64,000 nucleotides of DNA, from the NCBI GenBank assembly GCA_947584415.1, contig CANPWN010000003.1, positions 34,391 to 98,390 on the forward strand, in the 5' to 3' direction. Position numbers and translations under genes: made by a program. Numbering within the stretch: the first letter of the stretch is position 1; every line of letters starts with the position of its first letter. The stretch is from an uncultured Clostridia bacterium (lineage in GTDB: Bacteria; Bacillota; Clostridia; Christensenellales; UBA1242). Below, piece after piece: positions 9,166-19,900 of the stretch. The notes under the pieces were generated by a model, which worked only from the letters and a program-made list of their open reading frames with translations, had not been told where the DNA came from and did no database searches.

Positions 9166-9405
9166 TTAAAACACAATTCTATCAATCCCAAACACATTGA
9201 CAATATGTTTTTTCTTTTGCTCGGCATATTTGTAGGCAAGCGCCGTTCCGCTTTTTGGCTGATATGGAAATGATTTTTTAGTGGCTTTTCTCTCTGGCGG
9301 AAGATAATCTTTGTCAAATAGAAAATGCAGAAGTCACTCATGTCAAAGCCCATCAGTTATCTCAATTTTTCTACGCCCAATAAAACAACAAGTTTTTGTT
9401 TTCAT
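9166..9405 (-). pseudogene. SLOG/DUF1273-like gene, copy 2, with internal deletion and a 1-nt indel
   Basis: Reverse complement encodes MKTKTCCFIGRRKIEITDGL joined out of frame to DMSDFCIF..DKDYLPPERKATKKSFPYQPKSGTALAYKYAEQKKKHIVNVFGIDRIVF*; same end and hairpin as copy 1. Confidence 0.75.
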
Positions 9406-9528
9406 ATATATTCCTCATAGTCTACGGATTGTATAATAATAGACAACCTATTATAACATACTAAATCAAAAAAATAGTCAACTATTATAGACTATAATTA
9501 TACTTGTGATTAACTATGTGAGGATAAT

Positions 9529-9780
9529 ATGGATATTTTAAAAAGAATAACCGATATAAGAGAAACTCGCGGTATGACAATATATGAGCTCGCAAAAAGA
9601 AGTGGAATAAACAAAAATACAATTTATAGGTGGTATGACAATAATTACACTCCGACACTGGATTCTTTGCAGATAATTTGTGAGAAGGGTTTTGGAATAT
9701 CATTAGTAGAATTTTTTGCAGTTGATTGCGACCTTATACCTGCAACGCCCGAAATAAAAGAGATTGTAGAAATTTGGTAA
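9529..9780 (+). CDS. small XRE-family HTH regulator
   Basis: LKRITDIRETRGMTIYELAKRSGINKNTIYRWYDNNYTPTLDSLQIICEKGFGISLVEFF. Confidence 0.75.
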   Translation: MDILKRITDIRETRGMTIYELAKRSGINKNTIYRWYDNNYTPTLDSLQIICEKGFGISLVEFFAVDCDLIPATPEIKEIVEIW

Positions 9781-9917
9781 AGTTTAAATGATGTTCAAAA
9801 GGATGCTATAAACAAATCATAAAATCTTATAAAATTAAAAATGCATAACTTAGATAATTTGGAAATATAGGATAAAACACGGCTAGCTGCTGTGTTATTC
9901 AAATCTAAATAATTAAC

Positions 9918-9950
9918 AAAAAAATGCGCTTTTTGGCGCATTTTTTTAAT
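9918..9950. terminator. intrinsic terminator
   Basis: aaaaaaatgcgctttttggcgcattttttt. Confidence 0.65.
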
Positions 9951-11172
9951 TGTTTATATCAAATTTTGTTTCAAAAAATGTTTTGCAGCATTTCTTCATG
10001 TCTTCAATATCCTCGCACGCTGCCATCTCAATGGCTGAGTGCATTGCAAGTTGCGGCACTCCTATGTCACAAGCGTTTATATGCAAAAGTGAACTTGAAA
10101 TAAGTCCAACTGTGCTGCCACAACTAAGGTCAGAATTGCAATAAAAGTCCTGATATTTTAATTTTGCGTTTTTGAGCATTGTTTTGACAACCGATGCAGA
10201 ATAGCCATCTGTTGAATAGCGGCTGTGATGTTTGATGACAATCCCGCCGCCAAGCACGACATCATTTGCAGGGTCAGATTTTTCTGTATGGGCAGGATGA
10301 ATTGCATGTCCGTTGTCAATGGAAAGCATAAAGCCTTTTTCACAGGCGGAAATAAAATCTTGTTCATCATGTCCCAAAGAATATCCAATTTTTTTGAGCA
10401 AGTCGCTCAAAAGCGAACTGTCCGCCCCCTGTTTTGTGAGTGAGCCAATTTCCTCATTATCAAAAATGCACCCCACGGCAATATGTTTTGGCTTGCAATT
10501 TGAAAGCCCTTCTATCACTGAAAGCACGCTTGTTTTGTTATCTATGCCATAAGCGGACACAAATTGCTCGTCACTTCCGTTCAAAAATGGCTCGACCGCT
10601 GGGACAACAAACAAATCACCGTCCAGCACTTCGGCTTTTGGATATATAAGGCTGTAAACATCTTCGCCGCCGCCAACTAAAGGAAGCAAGTCCTTTTGAA
10701 CATCAATTTCAAGTTTTTCATTGACCCCTCGGTTTTGATGAATTGCCAAACTTGGAATCACAACATTAAATTTGCTTTCAACAAGTTCGGCTTTGATTTT
10801 ACCTTTTTCTTGAACAAAAACTCTTCCTGCAATTTTGAGAGGGATGTCCAGCATTGAATAATTGATAAGTCCCCCATACACTTCAACATTTATCCTTTTC
10901 CCTTCCTCGCTGTCCAAAAGTTTGTTGCCTTTGACTTTTAATGCGGGGCTATCCGAGTGCGCAACAGCAATATTGAAGGCAAAATTTTCGCCAAGCACAA
11001 AGCCGATAAGTGCGCTTTGGTTTTTTGTTACATAATACTTTCCGCCTTTTTTCAAACTCCATTTTTCTGAAAGGTCAAGTTTTTTAAAGCCGTTTTCCTT
11101 TAAAACTTCTTCGCACGCTTTTGTTGTGTGAAATGAAGTTGGTGTTTTTTTCAAAAATTCCAAAACTTTCAT
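9946..11172 (-). CDS. apeB: M18-family metalloaminopeptidase
   Basis: AVAHSDSPALKVKG, FDNEEIGSLTKQGADSSLL, MLSIDNGHAIHPAHTEKSDP, MHSAIEMAACEDI: M18 motifs. Confidence 0.88.
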   Translation of the reverse strand: MKVLEFLKKTPTSFHTTKACEEVLKENGFKKLDLSEKWSLKKGGKYYVTKNQSALIGFVLGENFAFNIAVAHSDSPALKVKGNKLLDSEEGKRINVEVYGGLINYSMLDIPLKIAGRVFVQEKGKIKAELVESKFNVVIPSLAIHQNRGVNEKLEIDVQKDLLPLVGGGEDVYSLIYPKAEVLDGDLFVVPAVEPFLNGSDEQFVSAYGIDNKTSVLSVIEGLSNCKPKHIAVGCIFDNEEIGSLTKQGADSSLLSDLLKKIGYSLGHDEQDFISACEKGFMLSIDNGHAIHPAHTEKSDPANDVVLGGGIVIKHHSRYSTDGYSASVVKTMLKNAKLKYQDFYCNSDLSCGSTVGLISSSLLHINACDIGVPQLAMHSAIEMAACEDIEDMKKCCKTFFETKFDINN

Positions 11173-13541
11173 TTTTTCTCCTTTTGTTTATTCCAATTCC
11201 AATCAAGAATTTCCGGCATATCTATGCCAAATTCTCGGATATATTTTTCATGTTTGTTGAGAAGTTTTTGCATATCCTTTTGGATAAGTTTTCTTTTATC
11301 CTCTGGGATGGAAAGATATTTGATTGCACTTAAAACCAAGTGATATCTGTCAACACAATTTCTCACTCGCATGTCAAACGCGGTTGTGATTGTTCCCTCT
11401 TCGCGGTAGCCAGAAACATGAAGATTTTGATGGTTTGGCCTGTTGTAAGAAAGGGTGTGAATAAGTTGCGGATAACCATGGAAATTGAATATGACTGGAA
11501 CATTTTGCGGGAACAATTTTTCATATTGCGCCGCTGTAAGCCCATGAGGGTGAGATGAATCGAGTTTCATAAGGTCAACAACATTGACAAACTTTATGTT
11601 AAGAGATGGGAGATATTCATTTAAAAGTTTGACTGTGGCAAGCGCCTCTAAAGTGACAGTGTCGCCGCAACTTGTAATAATAATGTCTGGGTTTGATGTG
11701 TCATTTTTCCCAGCCCATTTCCACTCGCTTGCCCCCTGCTTGCAATGGCGTTTTGCCTCATTAATGTTCAGCCACTGGAAAGACGGATGTTTTGATGCCA
11801 CAATGATATTGACATAATTTTTGCTTCTCGCGCAGTGGTCATAACATGACAAAAGTGTGTTTGTGTCTGGAGGAAGATAAATTCTAACAACATCAGCTTT
11901 TTTATTGACCAAATGGTCAAGCATGCCGGGGTCTTGATGTGTAAAGCCATTGTGGTCTTGCTGCCAAACATTGCTCGTCAAAACCAAATTAAGAGAGCTT
12001 ATGTCCTCTCTCCAAGGAATTTCGTTGCAAGCCTTAAGCCATTTTGCATGCTGACTTACCATGCTGTCAACCACCCTGATGAACGCTTCATAACTGTCAA
12101 ACATACCATGCCTGCCGGTCAGCAAATAGCCCTCCAACATGCCTTCGCAAAGATGCTCTGAAAGGTAACTGTCCATCACTCTGCCGTCTGACGCCAAACT
12201 TTCATCAGAGTCAAGAATTTTGGCATTAAAGGTTCTGTTTTCGCTTTCAAAAACTCTGTTCAAGCGGTTGCTCATGGCTTCGTCAGGGCTGAAAATGCGG
12301 TAATTTTTGTTCTTTTTGTTAAGTTTGAATATATCACGGACAAAACTGCCAAGTTCCATCATATCTTGAGATTTTACTCTGCCATGTCCCCTAAATTTGA
12401 TTGCATAATTTTCAAAAGGCGGCACAATCAATTCCTTTAAAAGTTTGCCACCATTGGCATAAGGGCTTGCGCACATCCTTTTATTTCCCTTTGGAATGAC
12501 CGCTTTTATTTCATCAACTGGTTGATATTTTTCGTCAAAAAGTTCATTAGGCTTGTAACTTAAAAGCCAATTTTTGAGCATATCCAAATGCTCTGGCTTT
12601 GTCATATTTAGCGGAATTTGATGGGCACGGAAACTTCCCTCCACTTTTTTGCCGTCAACTTCTTTTGGCCCAGTCCATCCTTTTGGAGTTCTTAAAATAA
12701 TCATTGGAGGGCGGATATTTGCCTCACTTGAAGTTTTGCGAAGATGGATGTCCTCAATGCATTTGTCCATTGCTTCTGCCATTGCCTTATGCATTTTCAT
12801 AGGGTCGTCACCCTCAACAAAATAAGGGTTATAACCATAGCCTTGCATGAGAGATTTCAGTTCGTTTTTGCTGATGCGCGACAATATGGTTGGATTGTTA
12901 ATTTTGTAACCGTTCAAATGTAAAATTGGCAAAACTGCCCCATCATTTTTATTTAAAAATTTATTTGCGTGCCATGATGTTGCAAGTGGCCCCGTTTCTG
13001 CCTCGCCATCACCGACAATGGCAACTGCAATGAGATTTGAATTGTCCAAAACACTGCCATAGGCGTGTGCAAGCACATAGCCAAGTTCACCGCCTTCATG
13101 GATAGAACCCGGGGTTTCTGGAACACAATGTGACCCTATTCCACCCGGAAAGGAAAACTGCTTGCAAAATTTTGACATGCCATCATGGCTGAAGGAAATT
13201 TCTGGATAATACTGTGAATAAGTGCCTTCAAGATAGCAGTTCGCCGTCAAAAAGTTGCCGCCATGCCCTGGGCCTGAAAGCAAAATCATGTCCTGACCAT
13301 ATTTTTGTATCACTCGGTTGCAATGGGCGTAAATAAAATTCTGCCCCGGCACAGTTCCCCAGTGTCCAACGAGTTTTTTCTTGACATCATCCATTTTAAG
13401 TTCGTGGTCTCGAAGTAGTGGATTTTGCTTGAGATAAAGTTGTGCAACAGAGAGATAGTTTGCTGCCATAAAATATTTGTTAAGTTTTTCAAAATACTCT
13501 TTTGAATTATAATAATCTTTGTCCATAGTTTTATTATACAT
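11169..13541 (-). CDS. xfp: xylulose-5-phosphate/fructose-6-phosphate phosphoketolase
   Basis: GPGHGGNFLTANCYLEGTYS, GGIGSHCVPETPGSIHEGGELGY, IVGDGEAETGPLATSWHANKF, WQQDHNGFTHQDPG. Confidence 0.95.
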   Translation of the reverse strand: MYNKTMDKDYYNSKEYFEKLNKYFMAANYLSVAQLYLKQNPLLRDHELKMDDVKKKLVGHWGTVPGQNFIYAHCNRVIQKYGQDMILLSGPGHGGNFLTANCYLEGTYSQYYPEISFSHDGMSKFCKQFSFPGGIGSHCVPETPGSIHEGGELGYVLAHAYGSVLDNSNLIAVAIVGDGEAETGPLATSWHANKFLNKNDGAVLPILHLNGYKINNPTILSRISKNELKSLMQGYGYNPYFVEGDDPMKMHKAMAEAMDKCIEDIHLRKTSSEANIRPPMIILRTPKGWTGPKEVDGKKVEGSFRAHQIPLNMTKPEHLDMLKNWLLSYKPNELFDEKYQPVDEIKAVIPKGNKRMCASPYANGGKLLKELIVPPFENYAIKFRGHGRVKSQDMMELGSFVRDIFKLNKKNKNYRIFSPDEAMSNRLNRVFESENRTFNAKILDSDESLASDGRVMDSYLSEHLCEGMLEGYLLTGRHGMFDSYEAFIRVVDSMVSQHAKWLKACNEIPWREDISSLNLVLTSNVWQQDHNGFTHQDPGMLDHLVNKKADVVRIYLPPDTNTLLSCYDHCARSKNYVNIIVASKHPSFQWLNINEAKRHCKQGASEWKWAGKNDTSNPDIIITSCGDTVTLEALATVKLLNEYLPSLNIKFVNVVDLMKLDSSHPHGLTAAQYEKLFPQNVPVIFNFHGYPQLIHTLSYNRPNHQNLHVSGYREEGTITTAFDMRVRNCVDRYHLVLSAIKYLSIPEDKRKLIQKDMQKLLNKHEKYIREFGIDMPEILDWNWNKQKEKK

Positions 13542-13555
13542 ATTTAATTAAAAAA

Positions 13556-14062
13556 TTAAAAATGATTTATTAACAAATCTGGTCTTGGCGGTTTTAACTG
13601 AACATCTGCGTCAATAATTTGCCTTTCTTCTGGCAAAGAGCCGTTCAAATTGTCAATCTCCTGTTGAATCAGTGCCGCAGTTTCGCCAGAATAATGTGCC
13701 ATCATGTTTTTTCCACTTTCGGCGACAAATTGAACACAAATTTCGTAACTTCTTAAGACTTTAAACATCTTCTCGGGCCTGAAAAGATTGTCCTCCCAAA
13801 ATTCCTGCTCGCCCTTAGACAAAATTATATTCGGGTTGAACATTACACTTATTTTTCCGCCAATTCTCTCCGCTAAGGCAATTGCACGGACATTTAACCC
13901 AATTTGATTTGAAGAAAGTGATTTGCAAATCCTTCCGTTTGACCAATGATATCTTAAAGTGTCCTTCATATCACTTGCAGCACAAACACTTTGAACATCA
14001 AAAGGCGTTTCAATAACCGGCTGTTTAAATTTTTCGTTGTCAAAAACAATATCTTTTACCAT
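13556..14062 (-). CDS. peptide-deformylase-like protein lacking catalytic motifs (predicted pseudoenzyme)
   Basis: SLSSNQIGLNVRAIAL...VMFNPNIILSKGEQEFWEDNLF...GETAALIQQEIDNLNGSL aligns to PDF GLAAPQIG / EGCLS / QHEIDHLNG with key residues replaced. Confidence 0.7.
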   Translation of the reverse strand: MVKDIVFDNEKFKQPVIETPFDVQSVCAASDMKDTLRYHWSNGRICKSLSSNQIGLNVRAIALAERIGGKISVMFNPNIILSKGEQEFWEDNLFRPEKMFKVLRSYEICVQFVAESGKNMMAHYSGETAALIQQEIDNLNGSLPEERQIIDADVQLKPPRPDLLINHF

Positions 14063-14127
14063 ATCTTTTAAGATATGATTTAACTTGAAAAAGATGATAA
14101 CAAAATTGAGGAAAATTTCCTCGACTT

Positions 14128-15549
14128 TTAGCCTAAAATGTCACTTCTGTCGGCATAGGTCGTGTGGAGTAATTCACTTCCTGTTTTGTTAAGATAGGTT
14201 TCATAAAGTTGGACAATTTCAGGGTTTTCGTGGGCAAATTTGATTTTTGCACTCTCATCAAGCGAGTAGATTGCCTGCTTTCTCATTTTTCTGACATCTT
14301 CAAAGGTGTTGAACAGATTTTTTGGCTGTCCTCCGCCTGCCATACATCCGCCAAGACACGCCATAACCTCCACAAAATCATACTTTTTGCCTTTTTTCAT
14401 TTGTTCAAACAACTTGTGAGCATTAACAAGTCCGCTGACAACTGCAACTGACAAAGTTTTGTTGCCAACACGCACTTTTGCTTCGGTAAAGCCATCATTT
14501 TTTCTTAAGTTTTCAAATTTGCAATTTTTTAAATTTTTCCCAGTAAGCATGAAATTCGCTGTGCGAAGAGCCGACTCCATAACACCACCCGAAACACCGA
14601 AAATTATTCCTCCTCCGCTGCCAGTTTGCATCATGCTGTCATACTCGCTCTCTTCCAAAAGGTCAAACCTAATTTCCCTCTCTTTCATCCAGCGGGCAAG
14701 TTCACGAATTGGGATGACAAAATCAACATTTTTTGTCCTTTTTATTTCCGCTTTTTTTGCCGTGCATGGAGTGATTGCCACGCTGACAATGTTTTCTTTT
14801 TTTATGCCCATCTTCTTTGCCCAAAATGTTTTTATCATTGCCCCCTGCATTGATATTGGACTTTTGCAACTTGACAAAAGGTTTATTTTTTCAGGATAAA
14901 AGATTTCTGCAAACTTAACCCACGCAGGACAACAACTTGTGATTAAAGGAAGATTTTGTTTGTTTTTAAGCCTTTCAACAAGTTCCTTTGCCTCCTCCAT
15001 AATTGTTAAGTCTGCTCCAAAAGTTGTGTCAAAAACATAGTTCGCACCAAGTTTTCTTAAAGCTGAAACAAGTTTTCCTGTGCAAATTGTGCCTTCTTTC
15101 TGTCCAAACTCTTCTGCCAAGGCAACCCTGGAAGATGGCGAAGTTTGAAAAACAAAAACTTTTGTCTTGTCCTGCATAAGTTTTTCAAGTTCCATATAGT
15201 CCATTTTTATGTCAAGCGCCCCTGTCGGACACGCCAAGCAGCATTGCCCACAATCAACACACACGGACTTACACTTGCATTTTTGTATGTCATAATGCCC
15301 ATAAACACTTTGTTTAAATCTGCAAACAGACTTGCAATTCCCACATTTGACGCAAAGATTTTCATTTCGGCAAATTGACGGGTTGTCCTTGTCAACTTCA
15401 ATGAAAACCGTCTCTTCTCGTGCCACCTCTTTGACCGGCTCAAACAAATCTTTGCTCACATGGCACATGGGGCAAGTCCAAGAATCTGGCAGAGCTAAAA
15501 AATCACCATCATAAATATAACCGCAAACTTTGCAAATATATTTGGACAT
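14128..15549 (-). CDS. [FeFe]-hydrogenase catalytic-domain protein with N-terminal rubredoxin and 4Fe-4S ferredoxin domains
   Basis: [10 protein letters not shown]...CPMC (rubredoxin), [11 protein letters not shown] / [51 protein letters not shown]. Confidence 0.9.
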   Translation of the reverse strand: MSKYICKVCGYIYDGDFLALPDSWTCPMCHVSKDLFEPVKEVAREETVFIEVDKDNPSICRNENLCVKCGNCKSVCRFKQSVYGHYDIQKCKCKSVCVDCGQCCLACPTGALDIKMDYMELEKLMQDKTKVFVFQTSPSSRVALAEEFGQKEGTICTGKLVSALRKLGANYVFDTTFGADLTIMEEAKELVERLKNKQNLPLITSCCPAWVKFAEIFYPEKINLLSSCKSPISMQGAMIKTFWAKKMGIKKENIVSVAITPCTAKKAEIKRTKNVDFVIPIRELARWMKEREIRFDLLEESEYDSMMQTGSGGGIIFGVSGGVMESALRTANFMLTGKNLKNCKFENLRKNDGFTEAKVRVGNKTLSVAVVSGLVNAHKLFEQMKKGKKYDFVEVMACLGGCMAGGGQPKNLFNTFEDVRKMRKQAIYSLDESAKIKFAHENPEIVQLYETYLNKTGSELLHTTYADRSDILG

Positions 15550-15578
15550 AATAACTCCTTATTCAACAAAATCTTACA

Positions 15579-16658
15579 CTAAATTTTGTTTTTTTCAAAG
15601 TATTTGTCAAAAAATTTTTGATTCTGTTGAACACGCTCGTCATTTGGTTTGCAAGAGAGGCTAAGTTTATGAAATTCATAAGATTTTTTAATATCACCTT
15701 TGACAAAATGAGCATAACAAAGTTGCAGCGAAGGAAGAAAGCAATAATTGTCCTCGTTCACAAACGCACCGCTATTTAGGTCAATTTTGCTTTGAAGGGC
15801 CAGTTCAAGCCAAAAAATAGCCTCATCAATACGGCTAAGCCGCAACAAAAGGTCACCAAGTTTGCAAAAGACCTCTGCCTTTGGCAAAGAGGTTGTAAGA
15901 GCAGAGGAAAGACTTTGAAGTGCCATATCTTGTCTTCCCAAAATGTCATAACAATCAGCCATATCAAGATAAGCCTGAGCGCGGTTGACAACCCAGCCAC
16001 CAGGCATATTTAAATACTTCTTTAACTCTTTTATCGCCTTATTATATCGGCCAGAAAAATAATATTCACGCGCATAAAAAAATTGTTCGCGAGGTGAAAA
16101 TGCCACTTTCTTGCGTTTTTGGGCCAAAAAAATGCGTAAATTCCTATTTTTTTCGTTAATTTTCATTTTTTTATGATAAATTTTGATGTCCGCAATTCTA
16201 ACATCTCCGTTCACTTCAACATACTCATGAACAAATCCATGCCACAAAAAGTTTTTGTCCCTTTTGAAAAGCCTCTCCCTTTTAAAAATGGAAATGGGCG
16301 TGAAATTTTCGTCATAGGCAAGCACATAATAAAACATGTAAGCGTCTGCTGGCGCTTTTGATTGTTTTAATTCGTTTATCTTTTTGATGTCTTCATCCAA
16401 AACAATATCATCTGCGTCCAGCCACATCACATAATCAAGAGTTGCTTTGGAAAATGAAAAATTCCGTGCTTTTGAAAAATCATCATCCCACTCAAAATCA
16501 AACACCTTGTCTGTGAACTTTTTTGCCAGTTCTTTTGTCCTGTCTTTTGACCCAGTGTCAACAACAATAATCTCATCTGCAAATTTTTGAACGCAACAAA
16601 GACATCTTTCAATAACAAGTTCTTCGTCCTTCACAATCAAGCAAACTGATATTTTCAT
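15579..16658 (-). CDS. family 2 glycosyltransferase with C-terminal TPR-like region
   Basis: ISVCLIVKDEELVIERCLCCVQKFADEIIVVDTGSKDRTKELA...WLDADD. Confidence 0.88.
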   Translation of the reverse strand: MKISVCLIVKDEELVIERCLCCVQKFADEIIVVDTGSKDRTKELAKKFTDKVFDFEWDDDFSKARNFSFSKATLDYVMWLDADDIVLDEDIKKINELKQSKAPADAYMFYYVLAYDENFTPISIFKRERLFKRDKNFLWHGFVHEYVEVNGDVRIADIKIYHKKMKINEKNRNLRIFLAQKRKKVAFSPREQFFYAREYYFSGRYNKAIKELKKYLNMPGGWVVNRAQAYLDMADCYDILGRQDMALQSLSSALTTSLPKAEVFCKLGDLLLRLSRIDEAIFWLELALQSKIDLNSGAFVNEDNYCFLPSLQLCYAHFVKGDIKKSYEFHKLSLSCKPNDERVQQNQKFFDKYFEKNKI

Positions 16659-16915
16659 ATCCTTAATTATTCAAAAATAATGAAAAAATTGCAGAAAAAT
16701 AATATATTTTTATAAAAAAATCATTAAAATTATTAAATTATGCTTTTTATCCCTTATTTTTAAAGGCAAAAAAATTGTTTGAGGCGAAGACCTTCTTTTA
16801 ATGTTATATTAAAATAAATATAATTATATATAATATTTACACATAATTTATTTTGATTTTGCAAAGAATTATGCTAGAATTATTTTGTCAAAAAATGACA
16901 GAAGAGGTAAGGTTT

Positions 16916-19900
16916 ATGAACAAGTTGAAATCAGTTTTGAGTTTTACTTTTCTAGCAGCGGCAGTCATAGGTGTTGGCTGCGGAGGTATGTTGTGTTCTG
17001 CCCCACCAAGAGCAAACATGACCGTTTTTGCAGACTATGTTGATGACACGGTCAATGAAACCGTGCTTGATGACTATTTTGTTGTTGACGGGCTAACCCA
17101 AGGCACATTTTTTCATAAAACTGCAAGTGACACTGGCTTCAGCGTCAGATTAAACACAGAGAAAGCCGAAGTCGCAAATGATGATAACGAAACGAGTCCT
17201 AATTTCAAATATTATTACTCAGTCCCTGGTGCAAGTCCAACGACATATTATTACTTCCTCGTCAACGCCGTAACCTTTTCAATTGATGGAGTGACCATCC
17301 CAGACAAAAAGGCAAGCGGAAATGACATTGGCTTTGACACTTCCAACCTTATCCTTAACTCCACCGGCAGTACTGACTTTCTTGATGCCGGCGACAATGT
17401 TACATCTCAAACAATCAATTTTAAAGTTGTTTATGAAAAAGGTGGAAAAACAAGAATATCTCAACCAGTTGCAGGTGAGAACGACTATTTGACGACCGAA
17501 AATAAATTATCACCAACACCTCAGCGAACAGTTTATCTTGGCGACACCTTCACAGACAGTGAAGGGCGCGAGCGCTCAACTGAAGGAAAACTTGAAATCA
17601 GAATAAGTTACTCTTTCGTAATTTCGGAACAAATTGCAGTGGGGAGAAACTCCGAAAAATTTGTTGGCACAGAAACTCCACTCACCCCTGCCATTATCCG
17701 AACACTTTACTTAAACGAAGACAACTATGTCACACAATTAAATGAGCCAAAACTTGAGTATGACACAAACACTTTGACAAGAACAAATGTGACAACAAGC
17801 GAGGCGGCAACACATAAATTTAATTATTTTTACAACTATCAATCAAATCAAATCCCTTGGATAAGTTATAACCCAAATTACATAAGGCTCAGCGTAACAA
17901 AAACACAAAACAACGCAACCATTTCCGACACCATTGTCTATGACCCAGATGACAAAAAGATTAACAAAGATGCAAACGGCAACGAGCATATCCCTTCTTT
18001 CTTGTATGACATTAAGGAAGAGGAAAATGGCAATTTGAAAGTTTACTTTAATGATGTTGGACAATATGGTCTTGCCATTGACTTTGTGCATATTAACACA
18101 AACGACAAAACAACCTATGTTGTTGACAGGGCAATCAAAGGGCAGTTATATCAAAATGTTTATATCTTTGGTGCTCAAGCCTTTTTCACTAACCGTGCAG
18201 AAAACAAGCAAAGTGAGTTTAAAGATGTTGAAAATTTCGCTGCAACCATATCGGCTGATATAACTTCCTATTTGAAGGACAATAAATACGCCTCACTTCT
18301 GCCAAGCGGCGCAGAAACAAACGAACATGATGCTGAAGGCTCATGCACTTGTGCAGACTGCACAATGAAAAAACTTGTTGCACAAATAAACACAGACAAA
18401 ATTAACATTGTATCAACAAATCAAACTCCGGTCAAATTCGCCTTCAACCTTAACTCTCAAAACATTTCCGTTTACTCAAAACTGGAAAATGATGATAAAG
18501 GTTGGCAGCGTTCCGCTGAAAGCGTGACAAAAACATTTAGCAACCCTGGAGAATACTTTGTTAGATTAAGTTACAGTTTTGCCCCTCACACAACTTTAGA
18601 CGGAGCGGCAAGTGATGCAACTTTTACACAATATTTTTACTTCAAAATCAACAAGCCTGTTCCAGTTATCAAAATTTATGCTGTTGACAAAAACAACACT
18701 GAAAAAGAGTTGATGTCAAAAGATTACACCAACGCCGAAAGAGTTAAAATCATCTATGAAAACTATGGCGGCAAGTTTGACAGCGAAGCAACTTTTGAAA
18801 TTTCAAAAAAGGATTTCAAAAACCCAAGTCAAAGTTTTGAAAACAGACCTTTTACTTTTAGAGTTACAACTCGCCAAGATGCAAGCGGAAACGAATATCA
18901 ATGTGGCGAATATGTGGAAGAAGGAGAAGGAACTTACACAGTTTCCACCTACTACTCTTTTGAAGGCGTTAAACAAAAAGTTCCTGTTACAAAAAGTTTT
19001 ACAATTGACAGAGAAGCAATTGACGCAATTGAACCTATAAACGCTTACACTGTGCAAACTTATGGCTTGAATAAGGAATATCAAAGCGACCCAACACCAA
19101 TTTCAGATGCCACAAACCAACCTTTCATTTTAACTTGGCAACAAACAAAACGCAGCGGCGCAACAACAAATGCCTATGTTAAATATTATCCACTTCAAAA
19201 GAACAATATCTATTCCTCTAACGGCAATCTTAGCGGGATGATACAAAGTTTCTTGGGAACATTTCAATCTCTTGCAACAGACAAATCTTTAAACTTTAGG
19301 CAAAATGCAAGTTGGGACAAATATGACAACGCCACTGCAGTGAGAAATGGGGTTATCCCAAATTACTATGTCAAATCTGACGCCGGACTTTACATCTTCC
19401 AAATTGTTGACCAAGCAGGAAACACCGCTGTCAAGATTGTTTTATTTGATGACAGCACTCCTTACTTTGCAATGTATAAAGCGGGCAGCAGCAGTGGTGA
19501 AGCCGGCGGCTACTCCATTGTAAGCACTTATTACACAACCTCAACAGACGCAACAGTTTACTGGGGTGAAAAGAAAGCAATTTTCATTGATTATGACCCA
19601 AATAGCAATGATGTTGCGGCCGACAGAAATGGTGACGAAAGCGAAAACTCCCCTGTATACCAAGCACTTATGAACTTCTTTAATGGCAAAACTCACAACT
19701 ATTCCCTGCCACAAATTGCAGATGCATACAAGGGTGATTACTACGAAGTTGAACTTGAAGATTATGCTTCATACAAAGGGCTAAGCGGAAAATATGAACC
19801 TATCAACGCATCTTCAATGGAAATTCAATCTTCCTTCAAGGTTTATTACACGGGAGATGAAAGCGTAATAAATTATTACTATTCAACCAGCGACAATGTG

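Noticed and set aside
9111-9353. ORF 9111-9353 as a genuine 80-aa gene
   Set aside because: It is a frame-shifted reading of the decayed SLOG copy 2.
4534-9950. Integrative element with attL at tRNA-Arg
   Set aside because: No integrase/recombinase and no visible repeat of the tRNA 3' end to the right; kept only as a rearranged locus.
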